From the NCBI RefSeq assembly GCF_010915705.1, contig NZ_JAAIKE010000010.1, positions 1 to 64,000 on the forward strand: a stretch of DNA of 64,000 bases, read 5' to 3'. The notes below the pieces were generated by a model. The model was not told the origin of the DNA, searched no databases, and saw nothing but the letters and a program-made list of their open reading frames with translations. Positions 28,804 to 37,543 of the stretch are shown piece after piece (positions within the stretch are counted from its first letter, which is position 1; each line of letters begins with the position of its first letter). Origin of the DNA: Pseudotabrizicola algicola. GTDB taxonomy: Bacteria; Pseudomonadota; Alphaproteobacteria; Rhodobacterales; Rhodobacteraceae. A program made the position numbers and the translations under genes.

Positions 28804-29165
28804 TGGAGCGCCGGTCCACCATTCACGGCAGCCGCGTCGTGTCGATCTTCGGCGCCGCCGGTCCCGCGCTCGACGAGGTGGGGCTGTCTGCCTGGATCGC
28901 GCAGGCTGCCCCGGGCGAGGCGCTGGTCTATCACCGCGGGTTCCTCGCCGTCGACGCCACCGGCGCCGTCTCGAACCTCACGCCGGAGCGGCAGCGCACC
29001 CTGCGCTGTGTCGCCGCCGCGGCCCTGCGCGCCGCCGAGCAGCGGCTCGTCCACCTCGTGCAGGCTCGGCTCGGCCCCGACCACTTCGCCTACATCGCCG
29101 TCGCCCGGCCGAAGCCCGGTCCCGCCGGCGCTGCCCTTTCGATGCGCCTCCTCGAGGCCGCCTGA
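28800..29165 (+). CDS. Hypothetical early phage protein
   Basis: A 121-residue protein coupled to the excisionase-like gene by a 4-nt overlap. It has a short Gly/Ala-rich strand (VVSIFGAAGPALDEVG), then ALVYHRGFLAVD and a helical stretch through AAALRAAEQRLVHLVQARLG. No motif or named family is recognised. Small proteins of this kind are common at the start of Rhodobacterales prophage early operons. Confidence 0.6.
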   Translation: MMERRSTIHGSRVVSIFGAAGPALDEVGLSAWIAQAAPGEALVYHRGFLAVDATGAVSNLTPERQRTLRCVAAAALRAAEQRLVHLVQARLGPDHFAYIAVARPKPGPAGAALSMRLLEAA

Positions 29166-29192
29166 CCGCATCCCCCCATCACGGAGACCCCC

Positions 29193-29681
29193 ATGCCATT
29201 CCCTGAGAACACCCCCAGCATCGACGAGCTGATCAACCTGCCCGCGGGCGAGATCGCCCAGCTGCCGGTTGAGCTCCTGGCCGCAATGCAGCGCGAGATC
29301 GATGTAGCCGCGAAGCAGATGAAGGCTGTCACCGCGCGTTTTTCCACCGCGCTCGAGGTGCGCTACGCCACCCGCGCAGCCGAGGCCCGCCGCGCCTGCG
29401 GCAAGGACACCGGCACCGTCCGCCTTGCCGATGGCGATTTCACCGTGGTCGCCGATCTGCCGAAGCGGGTCGAATGGGACCAGACCCAGCTCGCCGCCAT
29501 GGTCGAGCGGATCCGTGCCGCGGGCGACGATCCGTCCGAATACGTCGAGATCAGCTTCAAGGTGCCCGAACGCGCCTATGCCGCCTGGCCCGAGGCGATC
29601 CGCCAGGGCTTCGAGCCCGCCCGCACCGTGAAGACCGGCGCGCTGAAGATCGCGATCCTGCCGCAGGAGGATCGCGCGTGA
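29193..29681 (+). CDS. Hypothetical early phage protein
   Basis: A 162-residue protein. The first half is a long helix (LLAAMQREIDVAAKQMKAVTA); the second half has strand-rich DFTVVADLPKRVEWDQ and EYVEISFKVPERAYAAWP. It overlaps the Sak4-like ATPase gene by 4 nt (GTGA), so the two are co-translated. Its position just before the recombination ATPase suggests an accessory role in recombination or replication; the function is otherwise unknown. Confidence 0.65.
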   Translation: MPFPENTPSIDELINLPAGEIAQLPVELLAAMQREIDVAAKQMKAVTARFSTALEVRYATRAAEARRACGKDTGTVRLADGDFTVVADLPKRVEWDQTQLAAMVERIRAAGDDPSEYVEISFKVPERAYAAWPEAIRQGFEPARTVKTGALKIAILPQEDRA

Positions 29682-30568
29682 GCCTCCCCATCATCACCGC
29701 CGATCAGCGGCTGGCCGAGACTCGTGGCGTCAAGGGCGTGATCTTCGGTCCGTCCGGGATCGGCAAGACCAGCCTGCTCTGGACGCTCGAATCCTCGACC
29801 ACTCTGTTCTTCGACCTCGAGGCGGGCGACCTTGCCATCGAGGGAATGCTCATCGACGTGGTCCGGCCGCGCACATGGAAGGAGTGTCGGGACTTCGCGG
29901 TCTTCATCGGCGGCCCGAACCCGGCGCTCCGGCCCGAACAGCCCTACAGTCAGGCGCATTTCGACGAGGTGTGCGGGCGGTTCGGAGATCCGCGCGTCCT
30001 CGCGAAATACGACACGGTCTTCATCGACTCGATCACCGTGGCCGGGCGGCTCTGCTTCCAATGGTGTCGCGGTCAGCCGGAGGCGCATTCAGAGAAGACC
30101 GGCAAGCCGGACGTGCGCGGCGCCTACGGGCTTCACGGGCGCGAAATGATCGGCTGGCTGACCCACCTCCAGCACACGCGCGGCAAGAATGTCTGGTTCG
30201 TCGGGATCCTCGACGAGAAGCTCGACGACTTCAATCGCAAGGTCTTCGTCCCGCAGATCGATGGCTCGAAAACCGGGCTCGAGCTGCCCGGCATCGTCGA
30301 TCAGGTCATCACCATGGCCAGCCTGCCGGACGAGATGAACCGGCCCCAGCGCGCTTTCGTCTGCCAGACGCTGAACCCGTGGGGCTACCCGGCGAAGGAC
30401 CGGTCCGGTCGTCTCGACCTGGTCGAAGAGCCTCATCTCGGCCGGCTGATGGAGAAGATCCGCGGCCCGCTGATCCCTGCGGAACGGCGGCTGACCTATT
30501 CGCCGCCGCAGCTGCCCCCGCCGCCCGGTGCGCCAGCGCCCGACACCCAATCCGCTCCCACCAACTGA
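29678..30568 (+). CDS. RecA-like ATPase (Sak4-type phage recombination protein)
   Basis: A 296-residue RecA-fold ATPase. Walker A is FGPSGIGKTSLL (residues about 22-33) and Walker B KYDTVFIDSIT (about 107-117); the C-terminus is Pro-rich and disordered. Phage proteins of this type (Sak4 group, AAA_24-like) pair with a ssDNA-binding protein and promote single-strand annealing; here the next gene is a good candidate for that partner. The start is GTG at 29678, overlapping the preceding stop. Confidence 0.8.
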   Translation: MSLPIITADQRLAETRGVKGVIFGPSGIGKTSLLWTLESSTTLFFDLEAGDLAIEGMLIDVVRPRTWKECRDFAVFIGGPNPALRPEQPYSQAHFDEVCGRFGDPRVLAKYDTVFIDSITVAGRLCFQWCRGQPEAHSEKTGKPDVRGAYGLHGREMIGWLTHLQHTRGKNVWFVGILDEKLDDFNRKVFVPQIDGSKTGLELPGIVDQVITMASLPDEMNRPQRAFVCQTLNPWGYPAKDRSGRLDLVEEPHLGRLMEKIRGPLIPAERRLTYSPPQLPPPPGAPAPDTQSAPTN

Positions 30569-30581
30569 AAGGACCCGAGCC

Positions 30582-31184
30582 ATGTCCGGTCTCTGGAACG
30601 ACTTCAACGATGCGCAATCCAACACGAACCTCATCCCCAAGGGGACGCTCGCCAAGGTGCGGCTGACCATCCGCCCCGGCGGCTTCGACGACCCGTCGCA
30701 GGGCTGGACCGGTGGCTATGCCACCCGTGGCTCGACCGGGGCTGTCTACCTCAACGGCGAGTTCACGGTCACCGAGGGCCAATACGCCCGGCGCAAGATC
30801 TTCACGCTGATCGGTCTCTACAGCCCCAAGGGCCCGGACTGGGCAAACATGGGCCGCAGCCTGATCCGCGGGATGCTGAACTCGGCGCGCGGGATCTCCG
30901 ACAAGGATCAGTCCCCGCAGGCGCAGGCGGCGCGGCGGATCGGCGGATTCGCCGATCTCGACGGGATCGAGTTCGTCGCCCGCATCGACGTCGGCAGCGA
31001 CGCCATGGGCGAGGAGGAGAACGAGATCCGCGCCGCGGTCACGCCCGACCACCGCGACTATGCGCAGGTCATGGGACTGGCGGCGCAGCACGGGTATCAG
31101 CCGCCAGTTCAACCCGCGCCGCAGCAGCCGGTCCAGCAGCCTGCGGCATCGCCGGTGCCGGGCCGTCCCGCCTGGGCACAGTGA
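30582..31184 (+). CDS. Probable phage ssDNA-binding protein
   Basis: A 200-residue protein starting MSGLWNDFNDAQSNTNLIPKG. The core is beta-rich with GAVYLNGEFTVTEGQYARRK and the C-terminus is a Pro/Gln-rich disordered tail (about residues 165-200), a layout shared with phage ssDNA-binding proteins. It lies directly after a Sak4-like ATPase, where phages often encode such a protein. The family is not certain; it is an OB-fold candidate. Confidence 0.6.
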   Translation: MSGLWNDFNDAQSNTNLIPKGTLAKVRLTIRPGGFDDPSQGWTGGYATRGSTGAVYLNGEFTVTEGQYARRKIFTLIGLYSPKGPDWANMGRSLIRGMLNSARGISDKDQSPQAQAARRIGGFADLDGIEFVARIDVGSDAMGEEENEIRAAVTPDHRDYAQVMGLAAQHGYQPPVQPAPQQPVQQPAASPVPGRPAWAQ

Positions 31185-31191
31185 GGGCGCG

Positions 31192-32859
31192 ATGCTCCTC
31201 CGTCCCCGCCAGAAACTCTTCGTGGAGCGCAGCCTCGCTGCGCTCTCGACCCGCGCCAACACGCTGGGCGTTGCGCCCACCGGCGCGGGCAAGACGATCA
31301 TGCTCTCGGCCGTTACCGGCAGGATGACCGGGGACGGCGCCAAGGCTTGCGTGCTCGCCCATCGCGACGAGCTGACCCGCCAGAACCGGGCGAAGTTCGC
31401 CCGGGTCAATCCCGGCACGGAGACATCGGTCGTCGATGCCACGACCAAGTCCTGGAACGGACAGGTCACCTTCGCCATGGCGCCGACGCTATCGCGGGCG
31501 TCAAATCTCGCTGCGATGCCGAAGCTCGACCTGTTGGTGATCGACGAGGCGCATCACGCGGTGGCCGAGAGCTATCGCCGCATCATCGACCGCGTGCGCG
31601 ATGCCAACCCCGAGGCTCGCGTCTTCGGCGTCACGGCGACGCCGAACCGGGGCGACAGGAAGGGCCTTCGCGAGGTCTTCGACAACGTCGCCGACCAGGT
31701 CCGACTGGGCGAGCTGATCGCGTCCGGTCACCTCGTGCCGCCGCGGACCTTCGTGATCGATGTCGGCGTGCAGGACCAGCTGCGCGCCGTCCGCAAGACC
31801 GCCGACGATTACGACATGGGTGCGGTTGCGGCGATCATGAACCGCGCGCCCATCACCGAGGAAGTGATCCGGCACTGGGAGGAGAAGGCCGGGAACCGCC
31901 AGACCGTCGTATTCTGCTCGACCGTCGCGCACGCCATGGACGTTGCGGCCGCCTTCAACGAGGCCGGAAACCCGGCCGCCGTCGTCCTTGGCGACATGGG
32001 CTCCACTGAGCGGAAGATGGTGCTCGAAGCCTATGCGTCCGGGGAGGTACAGGTCATCGTCAATGTCGCGGTGCTGACCGAGGGCTGGGACCACCCGCCG
32101 ACCTCCTGCGTCGTCCTGCTGCGCCCCAGCTCCTACAAATCGACCATGATCCAGATGGTCGGGCGCGGCCTGCGCACCGTCGATCCCGCCGAGCATCCCG
32201 GCGTCATCAAGACCGACTGCATCGTGCTGGATTTCGGGATCTCGAGCCTGACCCACGGCACGCTGGAACAGGACGTCGATCTAGACGGTCGCGATCCGAC
32301 ACCGGGCGAAGCCCCGACGAAGACCTGTCCGGAATGCGAGGCGGAGATCCCGCTCGCGTCGCGGCAGTGCCCGATCTGCGGCTACGAATTCCAAGGCAGG
32401 TCCGTGACGATGCCGCTCGAGAACGTCGTGATGTCCGAGATCGACCTGCTCAAACGGTCGAGCTTCGTCTGGGAAGACCTCTTCGGCGACGACGCCGCGC
32501 TGATGGCCAGCGGTTTCAGCACCTGGGGCGGCGTGTTCTTTCTGGAAGGCCGCTGGCATGCCGTGGGCGGCGCGAGGGGGCAGACGACCTGCCTTCTCGG
32601 CGTGGGGGATCGGACTGTCTGCCTCGCGCGGGCCGACGATTGGCTGAACGAACACGAGAGCGACGAGAGCGCCTTCAAGTCCAAGCGCTGGCTGAGCCAG
32701 GCGCCGACCGAGAAGCAGCTGCAATACCTCTCGCCCGCGCAGCGGCAGGATTACGGGCTGACCCGCTATCGGGCCTCCGCGCTCATCACCTTCCAGTTCA
32801 ACCGGCGCGACATTCGCCGGCTCGTGATGTCGGCCGCGCCCGAGCGGAGGGCGGCTTGA
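31192..32859 (+). CDS. DEAD/DEAH-box (SF2) helicase with zinc-binding insert
   Basis: A 555-residue superfamily 2 helicase, RadD-like. Motif I is APTGAGKTIM, motif II VIDEAHH, motif III GVTATPNRGD, and the C-terminal domain ends in motif VI QMVGRGLRTV. Residues about 376-395 form a four-cysteine zinc ribbon (CPEC then CPIC), followed by a phage-specific C-terminal domain of about 150 residues. It should unwind DNA in phage replication or recombination. ATG at 31192 was chosen because the upstream frame is antisense to nothing and lacks helicase similarity. Confidence 0.9.
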   Translation: MLLRPRQKLFVERSLAALSTRANTLGVAPTGAGKTIMLSAVTGRMTGDGAKACVLAHRDELTRQNRAKFARVNPGTETSVVDATTKSWNGQVTFAMAPTLSRASNLAAMPKLDLLVIDEAHHAVAESYRRIIDRVRDANPEARVFGVTATPNRGDRKGLREVFDNVADQVRLGELIASGHLVPPRTFVIDVGVQDQLRAVRKTADDYDMGAVAAIMNRAPITEEVIRHWEEKAGNRQTVVFCSTVAHAMDVAAAFNEAGNPAAVVLGDMGSTERKMVLEAYASGEVQVIVNVAVLTEGWDHPPTSCVVLLRPSSYKSTMIQMVGRGLRTVDPAEHPGVIKTDCIVLDFGISSLTHGTLEQDVDLDGRDPTPGEAPTKTCPECEAEIPLASRQCPICGYEFQGRSVTMPLENVVMSEIDLLKRSSFVWEDLFGDDAALMASGFSTWGGVFFLEGRWHAVGGARGQTTCLLGVGDRTVCLARADDWLNEHESDESAFKSKRWLSQAPTEKQLQYLSPAQRQDYGLTRYRASALITFQFNRRDIRRLVMSAAPERRAA

Positions 32860-33284
32860 ACCATGTCGCGCAAGTCCCATCCCCGCCCGCAGCGACTCCG
32901 GATCGACCGGGCTTTGATCGCCTCTGGCATCCGCGCCCGGTGCTCTGCGCGGTCTGCACCGCCCGCACCCGCGGCTTCGGCTGGTTCGATCCCCACCGGC
33001 CGCGGCCTCACCGAACCCGCCGCTGGTTCTGTTCCATGGGCTGCCAGGCGGCCTTCACCCGCAAAGCGAAAAGAGGACTGAGCATGGTCGATTTCACCGA
33101 AGAGGAAACCCAGGCGCTGCCCGCCGTCATGCGCGCACTCGCGCCCGAGATGGAGCGGATCGGCTGGGACCGGACGCTGGGCCAGCTGACGCAGAACGAC
33201 ATGCACCGGCTGATCGTCACCACCGTCGAGGCGTTCCGCGCCGAGATGGCGGAGATCGCCAGCCAGTCGGAGATCCCGTTCTGA
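32856..33284 (+). CDS. DUF6511-like zinc-finger protein
   Basis: A protein of about 142 residues with a treble-clef-like zinc finger (CAVC ... FCSMGCQ, with FGWFDP between) followed by an acidic helical domain (FTEEETQALPAVMRALAPEM). The layout matches proteins annotated DUF6511 in Rhodobacterales phages. A TTG start at 32856 overlaps the helicase stop and has GGAGGG upstream; the ATG at 33084 (MVDFTEEE) is an alternative that would lose the zinc finger. A shorter open frame at 32863-33081 in another frame is judged a shadow. Confidence 0.65.
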   Translation: MNHVAQVPSPPAATPDRPGFDRLWHPRPVLCAVCTARTRGFGWFDPHRPRPHRTRRWFCSMGCQAAFTRKAKRGLSMVDFTEEETQALPAVMRALAPEMERIGWDRTLGQLTQNDMHRLIVTTVEAFRAEMAEIASQSEIPF

Positions 33285-34042
33285 TGCTGGATTACAACCA
33301 CCGCCCCGGCATCGCGGAGCGCATCAACGCCGCCGTGGATGCCGCGCTCGAGGCTGAACGCGCTGCCACGCCGCCGCGCGACTATCTCGGGGCGTCCCGG
33401 CTCGGCCTTGCCTGCGAGCGCGCGCTGCAGTTCGAGTACGCGGGCGCGCCGAAGGATGAGGGCCAGGACTTTTCCGGCCGCTCGCTCCGGATCTTCGCGA
33501 TCGGGCATGAGCTCGAGGATCTCGCCATCCGCTGGCTGCGGGCGGCGGGGCTCGATCTGGTCACCCAGAAACGCGACGGCGGCCAGTTCGGCTTCTCCGT
33601 CGCGGGCGGGCGGATCCGCGGCCACGTCGACGGGATCGTCGCCGAGGCCCCGGCGGCGCTGGGGCTGCGCACCCCGGCACTCTGGGAATGCAAGACCATG
33701 AACGCGAAGAACTGGCGTGAGACTGTGGCCAAGGGCGTGACCGTCTCGAAGCCGGTCTATACCGCGCAGATCGCGCTCTACCAGGCCTACATGGAAGCGA
33801 CGGTGCCGGGCATCAGCGCCACCCCCGCGCTCTTCACCGCGATCAACAAGGACACGGCCGAGCTGCACCACGAGTTCGTGCCCTTCGACGCAGGGCTCGC
33901 GCAGCGCATGTCGGACCGGGGCGTCCGGATCCTGCAGGCGACCGATGCGGGCGAGCTGCTTCCCCGCGTCGCCACCAATCGTGACTTCTTCGAATGCCGC
34001 TTCTGCCCATGGGCCGCGCGCTGCTGGGGGCTGCCCGGATGA
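33284..34042 (+). CDS. PD-(D/E)XK nuclease, Cas4-like
   Basis: A 252-residue nuclease of the PDDEXK_1/Cas4-like type. Catalytic residues lie in RGHVDGI (Asp) and LWECKTMN (E-x-K), and one cysteine near LACERAL plus three in FECRFCPWAARCW at the C-terminus could hold an iron-sulfur cluster as in Cas4 and AddB. It probably processes DNA ends during phage recombination. It is coupled to the genes on both sides by 1- and 4-nt overlaps. Confidence 0.82.
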   Translation: MLDYNHRPGIAERINAAVDAALEAERAATPPRDYLGASRLGLACERALQFEYAGAPKDEGQDFSGRSLRIFAIGHELEDLAIRWLRAAGLDLVTQKRDGGQFGFSVAGGRIRGHVDGIVAEAPAALGLRTPALWECKTMNAKNWRETVAKGVTVSKPVYTAQIALYQAYMEATVPGISATPALFTAINKDTAELHHEFVPFDAGLAQRMSDRGVRILQATDAGELLPRVATNRDFFECRFCPWAARCWGLPG

Positions 34043-36336
34043 GCGACGACAAGATCATCCACTTCAACCCCTGGCAGGATTTCAACGACGCCCCGGCGGC
34101 CGAGGATCCGTTTGGGGTGGAGCCTGACCCGGTCCAGATCGCGACGTTCCTCGATGTCGTGTTCGGCTGGTGCGAAGGCCAGATCCCGGTCCGAGGCTTT
34201 GTCGACATGGGGCAGGGCAAGGAGGGCCGGCCGCACAACGTCTGGATCGACGCCGACGCCACGGCACCGGGCAAGCTCGCCACATTCGCCAACTGGGCCT
34301 GGCGCGAAGGGGCCGCCGTCTACGTGATCCCCGGCACGGTCGCCGGGGCAGGACAGGCCAAAGCCGCCGAAGTCCTGCAAATGCAGGCACTGGTCGTCGA
34401 TCTCGACGCGGGCGACATCCCTGCCAAGCTCGCCCATCTGCTGCGCCATCTGGGTCAACCCACCCTGATCATCGAGAGCGGCGGGCGGACGCCCGAAGGT
34501 GCCAGCAAGCTCCATGTCTGGTGGAAGATGACCGAACCCGCCGAGGAGGCGGCGCTGGCCAGTCTTTGCCGCCTGCGGGGCGAGATTGCCCTGAAGGTCG
34601 GCGGCGACACGCATTTTCGGTCTGCGCATCAGCCGATCAGGGTGGCAGGCACCGTCTATCACAAGCATGGCAACCAGCGCCTGGTGCAAATCCGCGAGCA
34701 CCACTCCGTCGAGGTCGATCTCGACGAGTTCACAGAGCGCGTGTCCGAAATGCCGCCCTTGCCGGGGGCCGGGATGGTCGCCAGCGGCAGTGTCACCCCG
34801 GAAAAGCCCCGCCTCGAAGACGTGCTGGTGACCCCGGTGCGCGAGGGCGGGCGGGACGACTGGTCCCGTTTCGAGGGGGCATCGGCCGCGATCGGCCATT
34901 TCATCCGCCTGGTTCACGAGGGCCGGATGTCGAAGGAGGAGGGCTGGCAGGCGATCTGCGGCTACAACGCCGCCATGTTGCGGCCCTCCTGGCCGATCGA
35001 GCGCCTGCAGCGCGAGTCCGAGCGGCTCTGGGATCTGCATGTCCAGAAGAACGGGCCGCCGCTGGTCCGCCTCGACAGCGCGGCCCCCGCGCCCAGCGAA
35101 ATGCCCACCTTCACGCTCGGCGCGCTGCTGGATGATGAGAGCCCGATGCCCGAGGACATCATAGCGCCCCGTGTGCTCACGCCGGGCGGGCTTTTGGTGC
35201 TGGGTGGTGCGCCGAAGGTCGGCAAGAGCGATCTAACCATCAGCTGGCTCGTGCACATGGCCGCCGGTCAGCCTTTCCTGGGCTTCACCCCGCCGCGCCC
35301 GCTGCGCGTGTTCTACCTTCAGGCGGAGATCCAGTATCACTACCTGCGCGAGCGGCTGGGGCAGATCTCGCTGCCTGCCAAGGTTCTGGCCGCCGCGCGC
35401 GACACCTTCGTGGCAACGCCCAAGCTGAAGCTGCTGCTCGATGCCGAGGGCAGCATTCGGGTGGCGCGCGCCATCCAGGCGGCGTTTCCGGATGCGGGCC
35501 CGGACATCATCTGCATCGACCCGATCCGCAACCTCTTCGACGGCGGCCCGGATGGCGGCGGCGAAAACGATAACACCGCCATGATGTTCTTCCTCAAGGA
35601 CCGGGTCGAGGTGCTGCGGGATTACATCAACCCGGCCTGCGGGTTGATCCTGGTCCATCACACGCGAAAGCTGTCGAAGCAGCAGCTGAAGGATGATCCA
35701 TTCCTCGCCCTGTCGGGGGCCAGCGCGCTCCGGGGCTTCTACACCTCCGGCCTGATCCTGCACCGGCCGGACGAGGACGCACCGGAGCGCAAGCTCGAGA
35801 TCGAGCTCAGGAATGGCCCAGCGCTGCCCTCGAAGCTGATCGACAAGGTTGGCGGCCAGTGGGTCGAGATCAACCCGATGAATGAGCGCCTGGTCCGCGC
35901 CGAGGTTGGCGCGAAATACGACGCCGAGCGCGTGCGCAAGCAGGAGGTGATCCTCTCCATCCTGCTCGAGGAAGCCGCCGAGGGTCGGCTCTACACCGTC
36001 AACCAGTTCGCCGAGGCCTTCGAGAACAAGGGCGGTCTGGGCGGCAAGGATGCCATTCGCGACCGGATCGCCGTGCAGGCCACCAAGGGCGCGGTCAAGT
36101 TCGTCCGCAACGCGGCCCCCTATGGCCTTGGGCCCTCACGCTCGCGCTTTGGCTACCTCTGCGTCGAGGGAATGGTCATGCCCACGGGCGGCGAGGAGGT
36201 CGATCCGGAGACCGGCGAAGTGTGCCCCGTCCGCGTTGCGGTGCTGCCGACCCATTACAAGTCGCCGCAGACCGGCGCGCTTCTCGAGGTCGAAAACCCG
36301 CATGTCTGGGTCTATCCCGAGGGGGAACGGCCATGA
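34039..36336 (+). CDS. Primase-helicase (RepB-like primase + AAA_25 ATPase)
   Basis: A 765-residue replication protein. The N-terminal third looks like an archaeo-eukaryotic-type primase (VVDLDAGD, then SKLHVWWKM, the D-x-D and H positions). Residues about 385-600 form a RecA-fold helicase of the RepA/AAA_25 type: Walker A GGAPKVGKSDL, Walker B IICIDPIRNL, then LVHHTRK. The C-terminal region is winged-helix-like. This fusion could initiate and drive phage replication. It overlaps the nuclease gene by 4 nt and is directly followed by a repeat cluster that may be its origin. Confidence 0.85.
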   Translation: MSDDKIIHFNPWQDFNDAPAAEDPFGVEPDPVQIATFLDVVFGWCEGQIPVRGFVDMGQGKEGRPHNVWIDADATAPGKLATFANWAWREGAAVYVIPGTVAGAGQAKAAEVLQMQALVVDLDAGDIPAKLAHLLRHLGQPTLIIESGGRTPEGASKLHVWWKMTEPAEEAALASLCRLRGEIALKVGGDTHFRSAHQPIRVAGTVYHKHGNQRLVQIREHHSVEVDLDEFTERVSEMPPLPGAGMVASGSVTPEKPRLEDVLVTPVREGGRDDWSRFEGASAAIGHFIRLVHEGRMSKEEGWQAICGYNAAMLRPSWPIERLQRESERLWDLHVQKNGPPLVRLDSAAPAPSEMPTFTLGALLDDESPMPEDIIAPRVLTPGGLLVLGGAPKVGKSDLTISWLVHMAAGQPFLGFTPPRPLRVFYLQAEIQYHYLRERLGQISLPAKVLAAARDTFVATPKLKLLLDAEGSIRVARAIQAAFPDAGPDIICIDPIRNLFDGGPDGGGENDNTAMMFFLKDRVEVLRDYINPACGLILVHHTRKLSKQQLKDDPFLALSGASALRGFYTSGLILHRPDEDAPERKLEIELRNGPALPSKLIDKVGGQWVEINPMNERLVRAEVGAKYDAERVRKQEVILSILLEEAAEGRLYTVNQFAEAFENKGGLGGKDAIRDRIAVQATKGAVKFVRNAAPYGLGPSRSRFGYLCVEGMVMPTGGEEVDPETGEVCPVRVAVLPTHYKSPQTGALLEVENPHVWVYPEGERP

Positions 36337-36402
36337 TCACCCCCGATACCTGCTTTGCGTTGAATTGCGCAAAGGCCAGTTTGAACCAGATTGGCCGTGC
36401 TG

Positions 36403-36610
36403 CCGAAACTGCCTTGCTATTCTCACGCAGAACCACGCAGGCGCCAGTTGTAACCAGTTTCGGCCCGCTTCCGAAACTGCCCCTGCAGATTTGCGCGGAT
36501 GCCGCAATCGCTACGCTGCAACCAGTTTCGGCAGGATCGACCGAAACCCACCTCCCGAAACTGGAATTCCTGTTTCCTGTCAGTGCCTTGTCTCGCTCTC
36601 CAAGTTTCGG
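36403..36610. repeat. CAGTTTCGG repeat cluster (candidate replication origin iterons)
   Basis: The 9-mer CAGTTTCGG or its complement occurs exactly at 36403-36411, 36455-36463, 36471-36479, 36523-36531 and 36555-36563, in both orientations. Degenerate copies are at 36375 (CAGTTTGAA), 36541 (CCGAAAC) and 36602 (AAGTTTCGG). Copies two and three form an inverted repeat with a 7-nt spacer. The cluster fills the 467-nt gap between the primase-helicase and RuvC-like genes, the usual place for a phage origin. An open frame continues through it but its peptide looks non-coding. Confidence 0.6.
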
Positions 36611-36618
36611 GGGTGAAA

Positions 36619-36664
36619 CCACCCCCTACGGGGGTGGGGGAGAACGCCGCAGGCGGGTTCTCCC
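36619..36664. other. Two adjacent perfect hairpins
   Basis: Stem 1 pairs CCACCCCC (36619-36626) with GGGGGTGG (36630-36637) over a 3-nt loop. Stem 2, directly adjoining, pairs GGGAGAAC (36638-36645) with GTTCTCCC (36657-36664). No U-tract follows. They lie between the CAGTTTCGG cluster and the RuvC-like gene. Confidence 0.55.
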
Positions 36665-36803
36665 TCGTCCACCCCCAGGGGTTTCGCGCGCGTGGCCTGT
36701 CAAGGGCCCGATCACTCGATCCGGCAACGGCAGCCCAGACCTTCCGCAGCTTTCACCCGATGTCGCCTTCCACCGAGCAGCCAACCAGAAGAGGAGACCC
36801 CCC

Positions 36804-37340
36804 ATGGCTGACCTGACACCCGCCACCCGACCCCATGTGGCCATCCCCGATCTAACGCAATCGATCCGGTCTGGTCGCGCCCTGCTGGCCCTTGATCTCG
36901 GCACCACGACGGGATGGGCGCTGCACGGCCTTGATGGGCTGATCACCAGTGGCACCGTCTCCTTCCGTCCCGGTCGCTTCGACGGCGGTGGCATGCGCTA
37001 TCTGCGGTTCACCAACTGGCTGGGCGAGCTGGACCGTCTCTCGGGGCCCATCGCGTCCATCTGGTTCGAAGAGGTCCGCCGCCACGCCGCAACCGACGCC
37101 GCCCATGTCTATGGCGGGCTGATGGCCACACTGACCGCATGGGCGGAATTGCGGGGCGTGCCTTACGAGGGCGTCCCGGTCGGCACCATCAAGCGCCACG
37201 CCACCGGCAAGGGCAACGCCGACAAGGCGGCAATGATCGCTGCGGCCCGGGCGCGGGGGTTCAGCCCGGCCGATGACAACGAGGCTGATGCCATCGCGAT
37301 CCTGTTCTGGGCACTCGAGACCAAGGGTGGCCTGCAATGA
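36804..37340 (+). CDS. RuvC-like Holliday junction resolvase
   Basis: A 178-residue RNase H-fold resolvase of the phage RuvC-like type. The acidic active-site residues are in LLALDLGTTTGWAL (Asp), IWFEEVRRH (Glu) and FSPADDNEADAIAIL (Asp). It should cut branched replication and recombination intermediates before packaging. The ATG at 36804 follows GAGGAGAC. The frame is open far upstream through the repeat cluster, but similarity begins only here. It overlaps the next small gene by 4 nt. Confidence 0.85.
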   Translation: MADLTPATRPHVAIPDLTQSIRSGRALLALDLGTTTGWALHGLDGLITSGTVSFRPGRFDGGGMRYLRFTNWLGELDRLSGPIASIWFEEVRRHAATDAAHVYGGLMATLTAWAELRGVPYEGVPVGTIKRHATGKGNADKAAMIAAARARGFSPADDNEADAIAILFWALETKGGLQ

Positions 37341-37543
37341 CCGGGATGCGTTTTGCGCCGAAAGGCTATGGCGGCCGCCGTCGGAACCCTGATGAGGTCA
37401 AGCGTGATGGCTGGCGTGAGCAGCGGGTGTTGGCCGTCGCCCTCGACGATCACCGCCTGACCTGGGCCGAACGGGAACTGGTGCGCCAGCTGGGCGAGAA
37501 GCTTTATGGCCCGGCCGCGACTGGGCGGGAGGTGCAGCGATGA
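37337..37543 (+). CDS. Small basic hypothetical protein
   Basis: A 68-residue basic protein (MTGMRFAPKGYGGRRRNPDE), predicted helical in its second half (HRLTWAERELVRQLGEKLYG). It is coupled by 4-nt overlaps to the RuvC-like gene before it and the DUF6362-like gene after it. No family is known to me; it is probably DNA-binding from its charge. Confidence 0.6.
   Translation: MTGMRFAPKGYGGRRRNPDEVKRDGWREQRVLAVALDDHRLTWAERELVRQLGEKLYGPAATGREVQR

Noticed and set aside
32863-33081. A 72-codon open frame starting just after the helicase stop
   Set aside because: Ser/Pro/Arg-rich shadow of the zinc-finger frame; the overlapping frame has a paired-cysteine finger and continues into a recognisable domain.
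36333-36803. In-frame extension of the RuvC-like gene back to an ATG overlapping the primase stop
   Set aside because: The peptide would be encoded by the CAGTTTCGG repeats and hairpins, has no RuvC similarity, and a good ribosome-binding site exists at the 36804 start.
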